This document shows positions 1-8,196 of a stretch of DNA of 22,375 nucleotides, one piece after another. The stretch is taken from the NCBI GenBank assembly GCA_050115015.1, contig JASFRI010000020.1, forward strand, positions 1 to 22,375, given 5' to 3'. This stretch comes from JASFRI01 sp050115015 (GTDB taxonomy: Bacteria; Acidobacteriota; Polarisedimenticolia; CBDVAL01). Made by a program: the position numbers and the translations under genes. The notes below the pieces were generated by a model. That model was not told the origin of the DNA. It did not search any database and was given only the letters and a program-made list of their open reading frames with translations. Numbering within the stretch: position 1 is the stretch's first letter; every line of letters starts with the position of its first letter.

Positions 1-1332
1 ATCTCCTGGCTCACCGGAGAAGTGCTCGGGTGGTTCTCCTTCTCGGCCCTCGGCTTCCTCCCGTCCGTGCTGGCGTTGACGCTCTACAGCATGCTGCCGA
101 TCCTCCGGAACACGGTGACCGGAATCGACGGCGTCGACGACCGGGTCCTGGAGGCCGCCCGCGGCATCGGCATGACCTCCCGGCAGCGGCTGCTCGAGGT
201 GGAGCTGCCGCTGGCGGCCCCCGTCATCCTGGCCGGCATCCGCACCGCGACGATCTGGGTGGTCGGCACGGCCACCCTCGCCACGCCGGTCGGGCAGACC
301 AGCCTGGGGAACTACATCTTCACGGGGCTGCAGACCGAGAACTGGATCTCGGTGCTGTTCGGGTGCGCCGCCGCGGCCGGCCTGGCCATCGTCCTCGACC
401 AGCTCATCGGCCTGCTGGAGCGGGGCGTGGCCCGCCGCAGCCGCGGCCGCATCGCGGGCGCCCTCGCCGGGCTGGCCCTGGTGCTGCTCACCGGTCTCGC
501 CCCCGGACTCGTCGGCGGCGGCGATACGGCCGGGGCCCGCGGTGCGCGGGTCGTCGGGGCGAAGACCTTCAGCGAGCAGTTCATCCTCGCCGCCGCGCTG
601 CAGACTCTGCTCCAGGACGCCGGCTACGGGGTATCGGTGCGGGAGGGCCTCGGCTCCATGATCGCCTTCAACGCCCTCGCCAGCGGGGAGATCGACTGCT
701 ATGTCGATTACTCGGGCACCCTCTGGGCCAACCAGATGGGACGCCGGGACACGCCGGGGGCGGTCCGCGTGCTGGAGGAGACCGCCGCCTGGCTGGAGCG
801 CGAGCACGGCATCCACTACGTGGGCGCCCTGGGCTTCGAGAACGCCTACGGCCTGGCGATGCGCCGCGACCGCGCGGAGGCGCTCGGGATCCGGAGCATC
901 GCCGACCTGGCCTCCCACGCGCCGGAGCTGTCGATCGGCGGCGATTACGAGTTCTTCGCCCGCCCGGAATGGGAGGGCCTGCGCGACGCCTACGGTCTCG
1001 AGTTCGCCGATCAACGCCAGTTCCAGTCCACCTTCATGTACCGCGCGGTGGTCTCCGGCGAGGTGGACGTGATCTCCGCCTTCAGCAGCGACGGGCGGAT
1101 CGCGGCCTACGATCTCGTGATCCTCGAGGATCCCCTCGAGGCCATCCCGCCCTACGACGCCGTCCTGCTGGCCTCCGCCGACGCCGCGCGGGACCCCGCG
1201 TTTCTGGCGGCGATCGAGCACCTGGTGGGCGCGGTGGACCTGCCGCGGATGCGGGAGGCGAACCGCCGGGTCGACCTGGACGGGGAGACGCCGCAGGAGG
1301 CGGCCCGCCGGCTGCTGCAGGAGATCGAGTGA
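1..1332 (+). CDS. Osmoprotectant-type ABC importer, fused permease and substrate-binding protein (5' partial)
   Basis: The frame is open from base 1, so the true start lies upstream and the GTG at 22 is probably internal. The first ~150 visible residues are the end of an inner-membrane permease domain with an EAA-type loop (EAARGIGMTSRQRLLEVELP) that docks the ATPase. A further hydrophobic helix (about residues 145-170) leads into a periplasmic binding domain of the OpuBC/ProX/OsmF type, starting near RVVGAKTFSEQF and containing EIDCYVDYSGT and FQSTFMYRAVVSGEVDVISAF. Fused permease-binding proteins of this kind are known (for example ProWX- and OpuC-like systems) and import glycine betaine, choline or related compatible solutes. 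The exact substrate cannot be read here. The ATPase gene is expected upstream, outside the window. The gene ends in TGA, 64 bp before the next ABC operon, which is an exporter and probably unrelated. Confidence 0.88.
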   Translation: MSWLTGEVLGWFSFSALGFLPSVLALTLYSMLPILRNTVTGIDGVDDRVLEAARGIGMTSRQRLLEVELPLAAPVILAGIRTATIWVVGTATLATPVGQTSLGNYIFTGLQTENWISVLFGCAAAAGLAIVLDQLIGLLERGVARRSRGRIAGALAGLALVLLTGLAPGLVGGGDTAGARGARVVGAKTFSEQFILAAALQTLLQDAGYGVSVREGLGSMIAFNALASGEIDCYVDYSGTLWANQMGRRDTPGAVRVLEETAAWLEREHGIHYVGALGFENAYGLAMRRDRAEALGIRSIADLASHAPELSIGGDYEFFARPEWEGLRDAYGLEFADQRQFQSTFMYRAVVSGEVDVISAFSSDGRIAAYDLVILEDPLEAIPPYDAVLLASADAARDPAFLAAIEHLVGAVDLPRMREANRRVDLDGETPQEAARRLLQEIE

Positions 1333-1396
1333 GGCCGGCCCGGTCGCCCCGCTCCCGGAGTATCCTCCCCTGCGGGGGGCACGCGGAGGGTCTTCG

Positions 1397-2320
1397 ATGA
1401 TCGAGGTCCGCAACCTGAGCAAGCGCTTCGACAAGATCCAGGCGGTCGATGCCGTGTCGTTCCGTGTGGCTGCCGGTGAGATCTACGGGCTCCTCGGGCC
1501 GAACGGGGCCGGCAAGACCACCACCCTCACGATGCTGGCGGGGCTCCTGACGCCGGACGACGGAACCATCACGGTGGACGGCGCCGACTTGGCCGCCCGC
1601 CCGGGCGCCGTGAAGGCGTCCCTGGGGGTGGTCCCCCAGGAGACCGCGATCTACGAGGAGCTGACTGCCCGGGAGAACCTGCGGTTCTGGGCGGGTATGT
1701 ACGGGCTGTCCGGCAGGGAGCTGGAGGACGCGGTGGGCCGGGCGCTGGACCAGGTGGGGCTGTCGGCCCGGGCCGACGAGCCCGTACGGCGCTTCTCGGG
1801 CGGCATGAAGCGTCGGCTGAACCTGAGCCTCGGACTCGCACACCAGCCACGTGCGGTGTTGCTGGACGAGCCCACCGTGGGGATCGATCCCCAGGCGCGG
1901 CTCAACATCCTGCAGGTCGTGCGGGACGTGGCGGCCGCCGGGACGGCGGTGCTCTACACCACCCACTACCTCGAGGAAGCCGAGAGCCTCTGCGACCGGA
2001 TCGGCATTCTGGATCACGGGGCGTTGCTGGCGGAGGGCACCCTGGCAGAGCTCAAGCGGATGGTGGGCGAGAGCGATGTGATCACCGTGCGCGGGGCCTT
2101 TCAGGAGACGGCCCTGCGGCCCCAGCTGGAGGGCCTCGCCGGCATCGTGGTGCGCGCGTCGGCGCCGGGCCGGCTGGTTCTGGCAGCTCCGGCGGGTGGT
2201 GGCATCGAACTGCTGGAGGCGATCTTCGCCGCCGGGCTACCCCTGACGGACGTGTCCATCGAGCCCCCGAGCCTGAACGCCCTCTTCCTGAAGCTCACGG
2301 GGCGGGAGCTGCGCGACTGA
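1397..2320 (+). CDS. ABC exporter ATP-binding protein (CcmA/DrrA type)
   Basis: This 307-residue cytoplasmic ATPase powers an ABC-2 type exporter. It has Walker A GPNGAGKTT (residues 34-42), the ABC signature FSGGMKRRL (133-141), Walker B ending in LLDEP with D157/E158, and the H-loop histidine in TTHYLEEAE (H190). The C-terminal ~80 residues form the accessory domain common in the DrrA/CcmA group. The ATG start is preceded by a GGAGGG-like ribosome binding site. Its stop overlaps the next start by one base (TGATG at 2318-2322), so translation with the two permeases is probably coupled. The substrate is unknown. Drugs, lipids or polysaccharide precursors are all possible for this family. No clear promoter was found: the TATCCT at 1361-1366 is a weak -10 candidate. 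Confidence 0.93.
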   Translation: MIEVRNLSKRFDKIQAVDAVSFRVAAGEIYGLLGPNGAGKTTTLTMLAGLLTPDDGTITVDGADLAARPGAVKASLGVVPQETAIYEELTARENLRFWAGMYGLSGRELEDAVGRALDQVGLSARADEPVRRFSGGMKRRLNLSLGLAHQPRAVLLDEPTVGIDPQARLNILQVVRDVAAAGTAVLYTTHYLEEAESLCDRIGILDHGALLAEGTLAELKRMVGESDVITVRGAFQETALRPQLEGLAGIVVRASAPGRLVLAAPAGGGIELLEAIFAAGLPLTDVSIEPPSLNALFLKLTGRELRD

Positions 2321-3612
2321 TGCGCCGTGTCCTCCTCCAGGTGAGGAAGGACCTGCTGCGGCGGGTCCGCCAGCCCCTGGGGTACCTGTTGCTGCTCGCC
2401 TTCCCGGTGCTATTCGCGGGAATGCTGGCCCTGACCTTCGGGGGCGGCGGTGGCGGCGGTGTGCCCCGGATCCGCCTGCTGGTGGAGGACGACGACCGGA
2501 CGGCGCTCAGCGGCCTGCTGACCTCCGCCCTGGGATCGTCCCAGCTGGCGACCTACTTCGAGGTGGAGGCCCTGGGCGAGGAGGAGGACGGCGGGGCCCG
2601 CATGGAGCGCGGGGAGGCCTCGGCCTTGCTGCACATCCCGGAGGGGTTCGGGGAGGCGATCCTGGAGGGGGAGCCGACCTACCTCGAGCTGATCCGCAAC
2701 CCCGCCGAGCGCATCCTGCCCGAGGCCGCGGAGCAGTCCGCGGCGGTGCTCGCGGAGCTGCTGTCGGCGGCGAGCCGCCTGTTGCGGGGCCCCCTGGACC
2801 GCGTCCGCGGGCTGGCCGAGGCGGGAGGGGAGCACCCCGCGGACGCGGACGTGGCGGCCATCGCGGTGGAGGTCAACCGGATCCTGCGCCGCTCCGACAC
2901 GTTCCTCCTGCCCCCCGCGATCACCCTGGAGAGCGGCCCCCTCCCGTACGAGGAGCCCTCGCCGGAGGACGAGGAGGCGGAGGCCGGGCCGGAGTCCACC
3001 ACGGGACTGATCTTCCTGATGGTGTTCCCGGGCGTCGCGGTCTACGCACTGTTCGTCCTCGGGGACCAGGCGATGCGCGACCTTCTCGTCGAGGCCGAAG
3101 CAGGGACCCTGCGGCGCCAGCTCGCGGGGCCCATGGGGCCGGGAACCCTGCTGCTGGCCAAGGCGCTCTACACGGCGGTGCTCAGCCTGCTGAGCCTGCT
3201 GATCCTGGCGGGGATCGCGGCGATCGCCGCCGACGGGCCGGTCCGGCCGGTGGCGTTCGTCCTCCTTTCCCTCTCCCTGGTCCTCGCCATCACGGGCCTG
3301 GCGGCCACGATCTACGGGCTGGCCCCCAGCCAGCGTCGCGGCGCGACCATCTCCAGCCTGCTCTACCTGGCGATGGCCTTCGGCAGCGGCAGCTTCGTCC
3401 AGCTCGACAGCCTCCCGGCGGCAATGCGCCGGGCCGCTCCCTTCACCCCTCTCTACTGGGCGAACCAGGGATACCGTGACCTGCTGGTGTCGGGGGCCGG
3501 TGTCGCGGACCTGCTGCCCCACATCGGTATCCTGGCCGGAAGCGGCGCGGTGCTGCTCGGCCTCGGTGCAGCGCTGCTGCGGCGGCAGGTCCTGCGGGGG
3601 GCGGTCTCGTGA
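2320..3612 (+). CDS. ABC-2 type exporter permease, first subunit
   Basis: This 430-residue inner-membrane protein has the usual ABC-2 layout. A short basic N-terminus (RKDLLRRVRQPLG) precedes the first transmembrane helix (about 20-40, LLLLAFPVLFAGMLALTF) and a run of seven glycines. A large extracytoplasmic domain follows (about 48-225), acidic and predicted mixed alpha/beta. Five or six more helices lie between about 228 and 425. The start overlaps the ATPase stop by one base and the stop overlaps the next GTG start by four bases (GTGA), so the three genes form one operon. The long periplasmic loop is typical of the YhfA/NatB-like exporter group. Nothing in the sequence tells the substrate. 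Confidence 0.88.
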   Translation: MRRVLLQVRKDLLRRVRQPLGYLLLLAFPVLFAGMLALTFGGGGGGGVPRIRLLVEDDDRTALSGLLTSALGSSQLATYFEVEALGEEEDGGARMERGEASALLHIPEGFGEAILEGEPTYLELIRNPAERILPEAAEQSAAVLAELLSAASRLLRGPLDRVRGLAEAGGEHPADADVAAIAVEVNRILRRSDTFLLPPAITLESGPLPYEEPSPEDEEAEAGPESTTGLIFLMVFPGVAVYALFVLGDQAMRDLLVEAEAGTLRRQLAGPMGPGTLLLAKALYTAVLSLLSLLILAGIAAIAADGPVRPVAFVLLSLSLVLAITGLAATIYGLAPSQRRGATISSLLYLAMAFGSGSFVQLDSLPAAMRRAAPFTPLYWANQGYRDLLVSGAGVADLLPHIGILAGSGAVLLGLGAALLRRQVLRGAVS

Positions 3613-4763
3613 GGTCGATCTGGCGGCTCGCCCGCAACGATCTGCTCCTCACCGTCCGCGACCGGGCGAGTCTCCTGTGGCTCGCCCTCTTCCCCATCGC
3701 CCTGATGTGGTTCTTCGGGGAGGTGGCCGGTGGGGACCGGGACGCACCCCCGCCTCGGATCAGCCTCACGGTGGTCGACGAGGACGGGGGCTGGCTGTCA
3801 CGGGCCTTCGTCGACGAGCTGCGGGACGAGACGATCGGGATGCGGGAGATGACCCCCGAGGAGGCCAGGGCGGCGGAGGACAAGGTCCGGACCCTCTGGA
3901 TCCCCGCCGGGTTCACCGAGGGGGTCCTCGCGGGGGAGGAGCAGGCGCTGCGCTTCGCCGCCGACGCCGGATCGAACCTGGAGTTCGGTCTCGCCGCACG
4001 CGTGCACCTCGTGCGGGCGATCGTGCGCACCCTGGCGACGCTCACCGAGATGGCCCCCGCGGAGGACGAGGATGCCGCGACGCTGCGCGAGGAGTTCGCC
4101 GCCCTGCTGGAGCGGGAGGCGCTGGTGACCCTCGAGGTGGACACCGCCGGCGCCGGCGTGCCGGTGCCCCGGGGGTTCGCCCAGAGCGTGCCGGGCATCC
4201 TGACGATGACGGTCCTCATGATGACCGTGATTTACGGCGCCGTGTTCCTGACCCTGGAGAGGACCAACGGCATGCTCCGGCGCCAGGCGATGCTCCCCGC
4301 GTCCCGCCTGCAGATCGTCGCCGGCAAGCTCCTGGGACGGTTCCTCGTCGCCGGCGGCCAGATCGCCATCCTCGCGCTCGCCGGGAGGTTCCTGTTCGGG
4401 ATCTCCTGGGGGCGGTCCCCTGCGGGCCTGGCGCTGCTTCTCGCCGCATACGGGTTCGCCGTCGCCGGCATGGCGACGTTCCTGGGAGCCCTCGCACGCA
4501 CCGTGGAGCAGGCCTCCGGCATCGGCTGGCTCTCCAGCATGGTGCTCGCGGGGCTGGGGGGCTGCTGGTGGCCCGCGGAGGTCATGCCCGGCTGGCTGCG
4601 GACGGCGGCGCACGTCCTTCCGACCACCTGGGCCATGGACGGCTTCCACGCGCTGATCTCCTTCGGCCGCGGGGCCTGGGCCGTGGGGCCCCCCGCGATC
4701 GTCCTGCTCGCCTTCGGAGGCCTGTTCACCGCGCTGGGCGCCCGCTTCCTGCGGTTCGACTGA
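3609..4763 (+). CDS. ABC-2 type exporter permease, second subunit
   Basis: This 384-residue permease is built like its upstream neighbour. The N-terminus is cytoplasmic and has a basic RNDLLLTVRDRAS stretch. One helix (about 19-37) is followed by an extracytoplasmic domain (about 40-190). Five helices follow between about 192 and 380, including a YGAVFLTLERTNGMLRRQ coupling segment between the first two of them, where ABC-2 permeases contact the ATPase. The GTG start lies inside the stop region of the preceding gene (4-bp overlap), which indicates translational coupling. Two different permeases plus one ATPase make a complete heteromeric exporter. The transported compound is not known. Confidence 0.87.
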   Translation: MRSIWRLARNDLLLTVRDRASLLWLALFPIALMWFFGEVAGGDRDAPPPRISLTVVDEDGGWLSRAFVDELRDETIGMREMTPEEARAAEDKVRTLWIPAGFTEGVLAGEEQALRFAADAGSNLEFGLAARVHLVRAIVRTLATLTEMAPAEDEDAATLREEFAALLEREALVTLEVDTAGAGVPVPRGFAQSVPGILTMTVLMMTVIYGAVFLTLERTNGMLRRQAMLPASRLQIVAGKLLGRFLVAGGQIAILALAGRFLFGISWGRSPAGLALLLAAYGFAVAGMATFLGALARTVEQASGIGWLSSMVLAGLGGCWWPAEVMPGWLRTAAHVLPTTWAMDGFHALISFGRGAWAVGPPAIVLLAFGGLFTALGARFLRFD

Positions 4764-4794
4764 CCGCGGGCACCGTCTGCCGGGAGGAGGGACC

Positions 4795-5127
4795 ATGCCA
4801 CCGGACCCGCACCTGCTCGAGTTCGTCCGCCGGTTCAACCGGGGTGAGTTCTTCGATGCCCACGAGGTCCTCGAGGAGCTCTGGCAGGAGTACGACGGTC
4901 CCGATCGCACCGCGTACCAGGGCCTGATCCAGATCGCCGTTGCCCTCGAGCATCTGCGCCGTGGGAACCGCAAGGGGGCCCGTGGCGTGCTGGCCTCCGC
5001 CCGCCGGCGCCTGGCGCCCCATCTGCCCGAGGCCCTGGGCGTCCACCTCGAGACCCTGCTGCGGGAGGCGGCGTGCGCCATCGATGATGATGGCCCGATA
5101 CCGCGCCTGGAGGCCCCGGGGGGTTGA
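4795..5127 (+). CDS. DUF309 family protein
   Basis: This is a 110-residue soluble, mostly helical protein. The family signature is clear: FDAHEVLEELWQEYDGPDR (about residues 20-38) followed by YQGLIQIAVALEHLRRGN (about 42-59). The paired His-Glu of the first motif and the conserved GLIQ segment are the DUF309 hallmarks. The biochemical role of DUF309 is not established. A GGAGG site (4783-4787) sits upstream of the ATG with good spacing. The gene lies 31 bp after the second permease and may be the last member of that operon, although nothing links it functionally to transport. Confidence 0.9.
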   Translation: MPPDPHLLEFVRRFNRGEFFDAHEVLEELWQEYDGPDRTAYQGLIQIAVALEHLRRGNRKGARGVLASARRRLAPHLPEALGVHLETLLREAACAIDDDGPIPRLEAPGG

Positions 5128-5181
5128 GTCGGCGCCCGTCCCGGGCGGCGCCGGATCGTGGCGGCTCCACCCTCCGATCGG

Positions 5182-5187
5182 TATAAT
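5182..5187 (+). promoter_or_regulatory. Predicted -10 element of the patatin operon
   Basis: A perfect TATAAT lies in the 102-bp gap between the DUF309 gene and the patatin gene. No convincing -35 box is seen 16-18 bp upstream. A transcript from here would begin near 5194, leaving a leader of about 36 nt before the TTG at 5230. It would exclude the upstream GTG at 5158 as the start. The same TAnAAT pattern recurs in other gaps of this window. Confidence 0.6.
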
Positions 5188-5221
5188 CGCCACGATTCGC
5201 ATACTTTGCCCCCCGGGAGCT

Positions 5222-5225
5222 GGAG
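5222..5225 (+). promoter_or_regulatory. Ribosome binding site deciding a TTG start
   Basis: GGAG is followed by four bases and a TTG (5230-5232). Residues before this TTG in the open frame (from the GTG at 5158) look non-coding and lie partly upstream of the predicted -10 element. The first family-conserved strand begins only ten residues after the TTG, so this start gives a normal N-terminus. Confidence 0.5.
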
Positions 5226-5229
5226 ACCG

Positions 5230-6150
5230 TTGTCGTCCCTCATCCGCCGTCCGCCGCCCCGCGTCGCGCTCGTCCTGGGCTCCGGGGGCATCAAGTGCGT
5301 GGCCACCCTGGGGCTGGTGCGCATCCTGATGGAGCGCCGGGTGCCGATCGACCTGGTGGTGGGGTCCAGCGGCGGCTCGATCTTCGCCGCCTGCTACGCC
5401 TGCTATCCGGACGATTACGAGAAGATGGAGGGCTTCCTGTGGTCCTACTGGACGCCGGACATCTTTCGGGACTTCAACTACCTCGGGGTCCTGCTGGCGC
5501 TGCTACGGCCGCGAAAGGCCCGGGCCCGGACGTTCGGGATCATCAAGGGGGACCGGATCTACCGCAACCTCAGCGCGATGTTCCCCGGCAAGCGGATCGA
5601 GGAGACGCCGTTGCCGCTGCGGATCGTGGCGACGGACATCGGGAGAGCCACCCAGGCGGTCCTGGATCGCGGCGAGGTGGCCCGGGCGGTCCGCGCCAGC
5701 GTCTCCCTCCCCCTCTACATGAAGCCGGTCTCCGACGGCGACCGGCTGCTGCTGGACGGCGGCCTGTCGAACCCGCTTCCGGTGGACGTGGCCGTGGCGG
5801 CGGGTGCGCGGGTGATCATCTCGATGGGGTTCGAGAACACGGCGGAAACGCCCATGACACACCCCCTCAACCTGCTCAACCAGACCATCCGGATGCGGTC
5901 CAACTATCTCATCCGCACGTCGCGGGGCCTGCAGATGCTGACCTACCCCGGAACGCTGGTGCACATCCGCCCGCACTTCGACCATCACCACTCCTTCTTC
6001 AAGTTCGAGAGCATGCACGAGATCATCGAGATCGGCCGCAAGGCCACCGAGGACCAGTTCTCGAAGATCGAACATGCGCTGGAGAACCTGGATCGCCGAC
6101 AGGCCTCCCCGACGACCGTCGGGGAGCCGCGGGACGTCACGATCAACTAG
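5230..6150 (+). CDS. Patatin-like phospholipase family protein
   Basis: A 306-residue lipid acyl hydrolase with a Ser-Asp dyad. With the TTG at 5230 as start, the oxyanion-hole segment is LGSGGIKC (residues 16-23), the nucleophile elbow is GSSGG (45-49, Ser47), and the catalytic aspartate is in LDGGLSNPLPVD (Asp176). Bacterial patatins usually have GGGxRG in the oxyanion loop. Here it reads GSGGIKC, with Lys in place of Arg and Cys in place of the second Gly. There is no signal peptide or membrane segment, so it is probably cytoplasmic or membrane-associated. The C-terminal part has an unusual RPHFDHHHSFFKF stretch rich in His and Phe. The next gene starts 16 bp downstream, so the two are probably co-transcribed. 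The natural substrate is unknown. Phospholipids or lysophospholipids are likely from the family. Confidence 0.88.
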   Translation: MSSLIRRPPPRVALVLGSGGIKCVATLGLVRILMERRVPIDLVVGSSGGSIFAACYACYPDDYEKMEGFLWSYWTPDIFRDFNYLGVLLALLRPRKARARTFGIIKGDRIYRNLSAMFPGKRIEETPLPLRIVATDIGRATQAVLDRGEVARAVRASVSLPLYMKPVSDGDRLLLDGGLSNPLPVDVAVAAGARVIISMGFENTAETPMTHPLNLLNQTIRMRSNYLIRTSRGLQMLTYPGTLVHIRPHFDHHHSFFKFESMHEIIEIGRKATEDQFSKIEHALENLDRRQASPTTVGEPRDVTIN

Positions 6151-6166
6151 ATTGGAGGACCAGACG

Positions 6167-7228
6167 ATGAGAACCGACGGGATGACCGCGCGGATGGCCG
6201 GCCTGACCGCGCTGCTACTGCTGACCGCCCTGACCCTTGCCTGCTCGTCCAAGGAGGAAGCGCCCCCCGGGGTCGAGACCGTCGCCTGGGAGGTGGTGGT
6301 CCCGCTGGGCCTTTCGCCCGACCTCCAGGAGCCCGCGGACAACCCGACGACGCGGGAGAAGGTCGAGCTAGGACGTCTTCTCTACTACGACCCGCGGCTT
6401 TCGGTGGCGGGCGACGTCTCCTGCGCCACCTGCCACCACCCCGAAAAGGGGTTCACCGACAACCTGCCCGTCTCCACCGGGCACGAGGGACAGACGGGCG
6501 CCCGCAGTGCGCCGCCGGTGACCAACGCGACCTACAACTACGTCCAGTTCTGGGACGGACGCGCCGGGACCCTGGAGGAGCAGGCCCTCGGCCCGATCGA
6601 GAACCCCGTGGAGATGGGCAACACCCTCGAGGGGATGATCGCCAACGTCAAGGGGATCGATGGCTACGGCCCGCTTTTCGAGGCGGCGTTCGGCGATCCC
6701 GAGGTCACCGCCGATCGGGTGGCGAAGGCGATCGCCGCCTTCGAGCGCACCGTCCTCTCGGGGAACTCCAAGTGGGACCGCTTCATGGCAGGGGACGAGA
6801 CCGCCATGAGCGAGGCGGAGGTCCGGGGCTGGGAGCTGTTCAAGGGGAAGGCCCAGTGCACGCTCTGCCACGCCGGGCAGACCTTCTCGGATTCCGACTT
6901 CCACAACCTCGGCGTCGGGATGGCGGGGCCGGAGCCGGACCTGGGCCGCTACGAGGTGACCCAGGCGGACGCGGACCGGGGGGCGTTCAAGACGCCGATG
7001 CTGCGGGACGTCACGATGACCGCCCCCTACATGCACGACGGCAGCCAGGCGACCCTGGAGGAAGTGGTGGAGTTCTACAATCAGGGGGGCGAGCCGAACG
7101 AGTGGCTCGACCCGAAGATCGTCCCGCTGAACCTGACGGATCAGGAGAAGGCGGACCTGGTGGCGTTCATGCGAGCGCTCGACGGCGAGATCCCGAACGA
7201 GGTGGGGGATCCCGGCCGGCGCCCCTGA
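6167..7228 (+). CDS. Di-heme cytochrome c peroxidase (CCP/MauG family), probable lipoprotein
   Basis: A 353-residue periplasmic protein. Two heme c attachment motifs are visible: CATCH (Cys86-His90) and CTLCH (Cys231-His235), with the typical CCP landmarks PEKGFTDN, SAPPVTNATYNYVQFWDGRA and TAPYMHDGS around them. Family members reduce hydrogen peroxide with electrons from small cytochromes, or (MauG type) oxidise other partners. The N-terminus has a basic start, a Leu-rich core and LTLAC (Cys26), a near-canonical lipobox, so it may be lipid-anchored. I chose the ATG at 6167 because a GGAGG lies 8 bp upstream and the signal peptide begins there. An earlier in-frame ATG at 6074 overlaps the patatin gene and adds no signal-like sequence. 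It lies between the patatin and the methyltransferase genes, probably in one transcript. Confidence 0.94.
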   Translation: MRTDGMTARMAGLTALLLLTALTLACSSKEEAPPGVETVAWEVVVPLGLSPDLQEPADNPTTREKVELGRLLYYDPRLSVAGDVSCATCHHPEKGFTDNLPVSTGHEGQTGARSAPPVTNATYNYVQFWDGRAGTLEEQALGPIENPVEMGNTLEGMIANVKGIDGYGPLFEAAFGDPEVTADRVAKAIAAFERTVLSGNSKWDRFMAGDETAMSEAEVRGWELFKGKAQCTLCHAGQTFSDSDFHNLGVGMAGPEPDLGRYEVTQADADRGAFKTPMLRDVTMTAPYMHDGSQATLEEVVEFYNQGGEPNEWLDPKIVPLNLTDQEKADLVAFMRALDGEIPNEVGDPGRRP

Positions 7229-7253
7229 CGTTCCGGCCCGCCGGGGAGGGCCC

Positions 7254-8150
7254 ATGTCCTATCGTGACCTGGAGCAGCGGCTGCAGCGGGGGGACGTGAT
7301 CCTGCTGGACGGGGGCACGGGCAGCGAGGTGTTGCGCCTGCGTCTCCCGTCCACGGTGGGCCTGTGGGCGGTCAGCCCGCTGCTGAACGCCCCGGACGTG
7401 CTGCGGGAGATCCACGAGACGTACATCGCGGCGGGGGCCGACATCATCACGACGGCGACCTTCCGCACCCACCGCCGTGCCCTGCTCCATGCCGGCCTGG
7501 ACCACGATGCCGCCGAGCTGACCTGCCGGGCGGTGGCCCTGGCGGAGGAGGCCCGGCTCCGCAGCGAGCGAGGCGTGCTCATCGCCGGCTCCATGGCGCC
7601 GCTGGAGGACTGCTACGAGCCCGACCGGGTCCCCGACGACGCCGAGCTGCAGGCGGAGCACGAGGCCCATGCGCGCATTCTGGGGGAGGCCGGCGTCAAC
7701 TTCCTCCTGGCGGAGACCATGAACACGGTCCGGGAGGCCCGGGCGGCCCTGCTCGCGGGGCTCCAGACCGGGCTCCCCACGTGGATCTCCCTGACCTGCA
7801 CCGGGGGGGGCCGTCTGCTGAGCGGCGAGACGATCAAGGCGGCCCTGGACGCCCTGCTCCCCCTGGCCCCCTCGGCACTGCTGGTGAACTGCACCGCCCC
7901 GGATCACGTCACGACGGCGCTGGCCGCGATGCAAGGGCTTCACACGGTGCCTCTCGGCGCTTACGCGAACAACGGCCACCCCACGGGGACGACGGGATGG
8001 GCCTTCACCGGGGACTACCCGCCGGCGCGCTACGTGGAGGAGGCGCGCCGCTGGAGGGGACACGGTGCCCGGATCCTCGGGGGCTGCTGCGGGACCACTC
8101 CCGAGCACATCCGGGCACTGCGTGAGGACCTGGACCGGTCCGCGGCCTGA
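7254..8150 (+). CDS. Homocysteine S-methyltransferase family protein
   Basis: A 298-residue TIM-barrel methyltransferase domain of the MmuM/BHMT/MetH-N type. It opens with LLDGGTGSEV (residues ~15-24), the conserved start of the barrel. It carries the three zinc-binding cysteines of the family: Cys213 in LVNCTAPDH, and Cys278-Cys279 in LGGCCGTTPEHI. Members transfer a methyl group from S-methylmethionine, betaine or methyl-cobalamin donors to homocysteine, and some act on selenohomocysteine. The donor cannot be assigned from this sequence. There is no cobalamin-binding domain, so it is not a full MetH. The ATG follows a GGGGAGGG site, and the gene lies 25 bp after the peroxidase gene. The stop overlaps the possible -35 box of the following DUF1573 gene. 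Confidence 0.9.
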   Translation: MSYRDLEQRLQRGDVILLDGGTGSEVLRLRLPSTVGLWAVSPLLNAPDVLREIHETYIAAGADIITTATFRTHRRALLHAGLDHDAAELTCRAVALAEEARLRSERGVLIAGSMAPLEDCYEPDRVPDDAELQAEHEAHARILGEAGVNFLLAETMNTVREARAALLAGLQTGLPTWISLTCTGGGRLLSGETIKAALDALLPLAPSALLVNCTAPDHVTTALAAMQGLHTVPLGAYANNGHPTGTTGWAFTGDYPPARYVEEARRWRGHGARILGGCCGTTPEHIRALREDLDRSAA

Positions 8151-8176
8151 CGGGCGGTCGGCCCGGGCGGTAGAAT
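8147..8176 (+). promoter_or_regulatory. Predicted promoter of the DUF1573 gene
   Basis: TAGAAT at 8171-8176 is a good -10 match, with CTGACG at 8147-8152 as a -35 candidate (18-bp spacer) overlapping the stop codon of the preceding gene. The transcript would start near 8183, giving a short leader of about 14 nt that contains the GGAGG ribosome binding site (8187-8191) before the ATG at 8197. Confidence 0.55.
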
Positions 8177-8196
8177 GGTCGGGACTGGAGGAACCC

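Noticed and set aside
1367..1377. Hairpin CCCC-TGC-GGGG as a terminator after the Opu gene
   Set aside because: The stem is only four base pairs with no following T-run, and such short GC palindromes are expected by chance at this base composition.
5158..5229. GTG at 5158 as the patatin start
   Set aside because: The extra residues look non-coding, and the GTG lies upstream of the TATAAT box. The TTG at 5230 has GGAG at a suitable distance.
2410..5324. Long minus-strand open frames opposite the ABC permeases and DUF309 gene
   Set aside because: Their composition is typical of antisense frames in GC-rich genes (Gln/Arg/Gly/Pro-rich, no family motifs), and the plus-strand genes fit known families.
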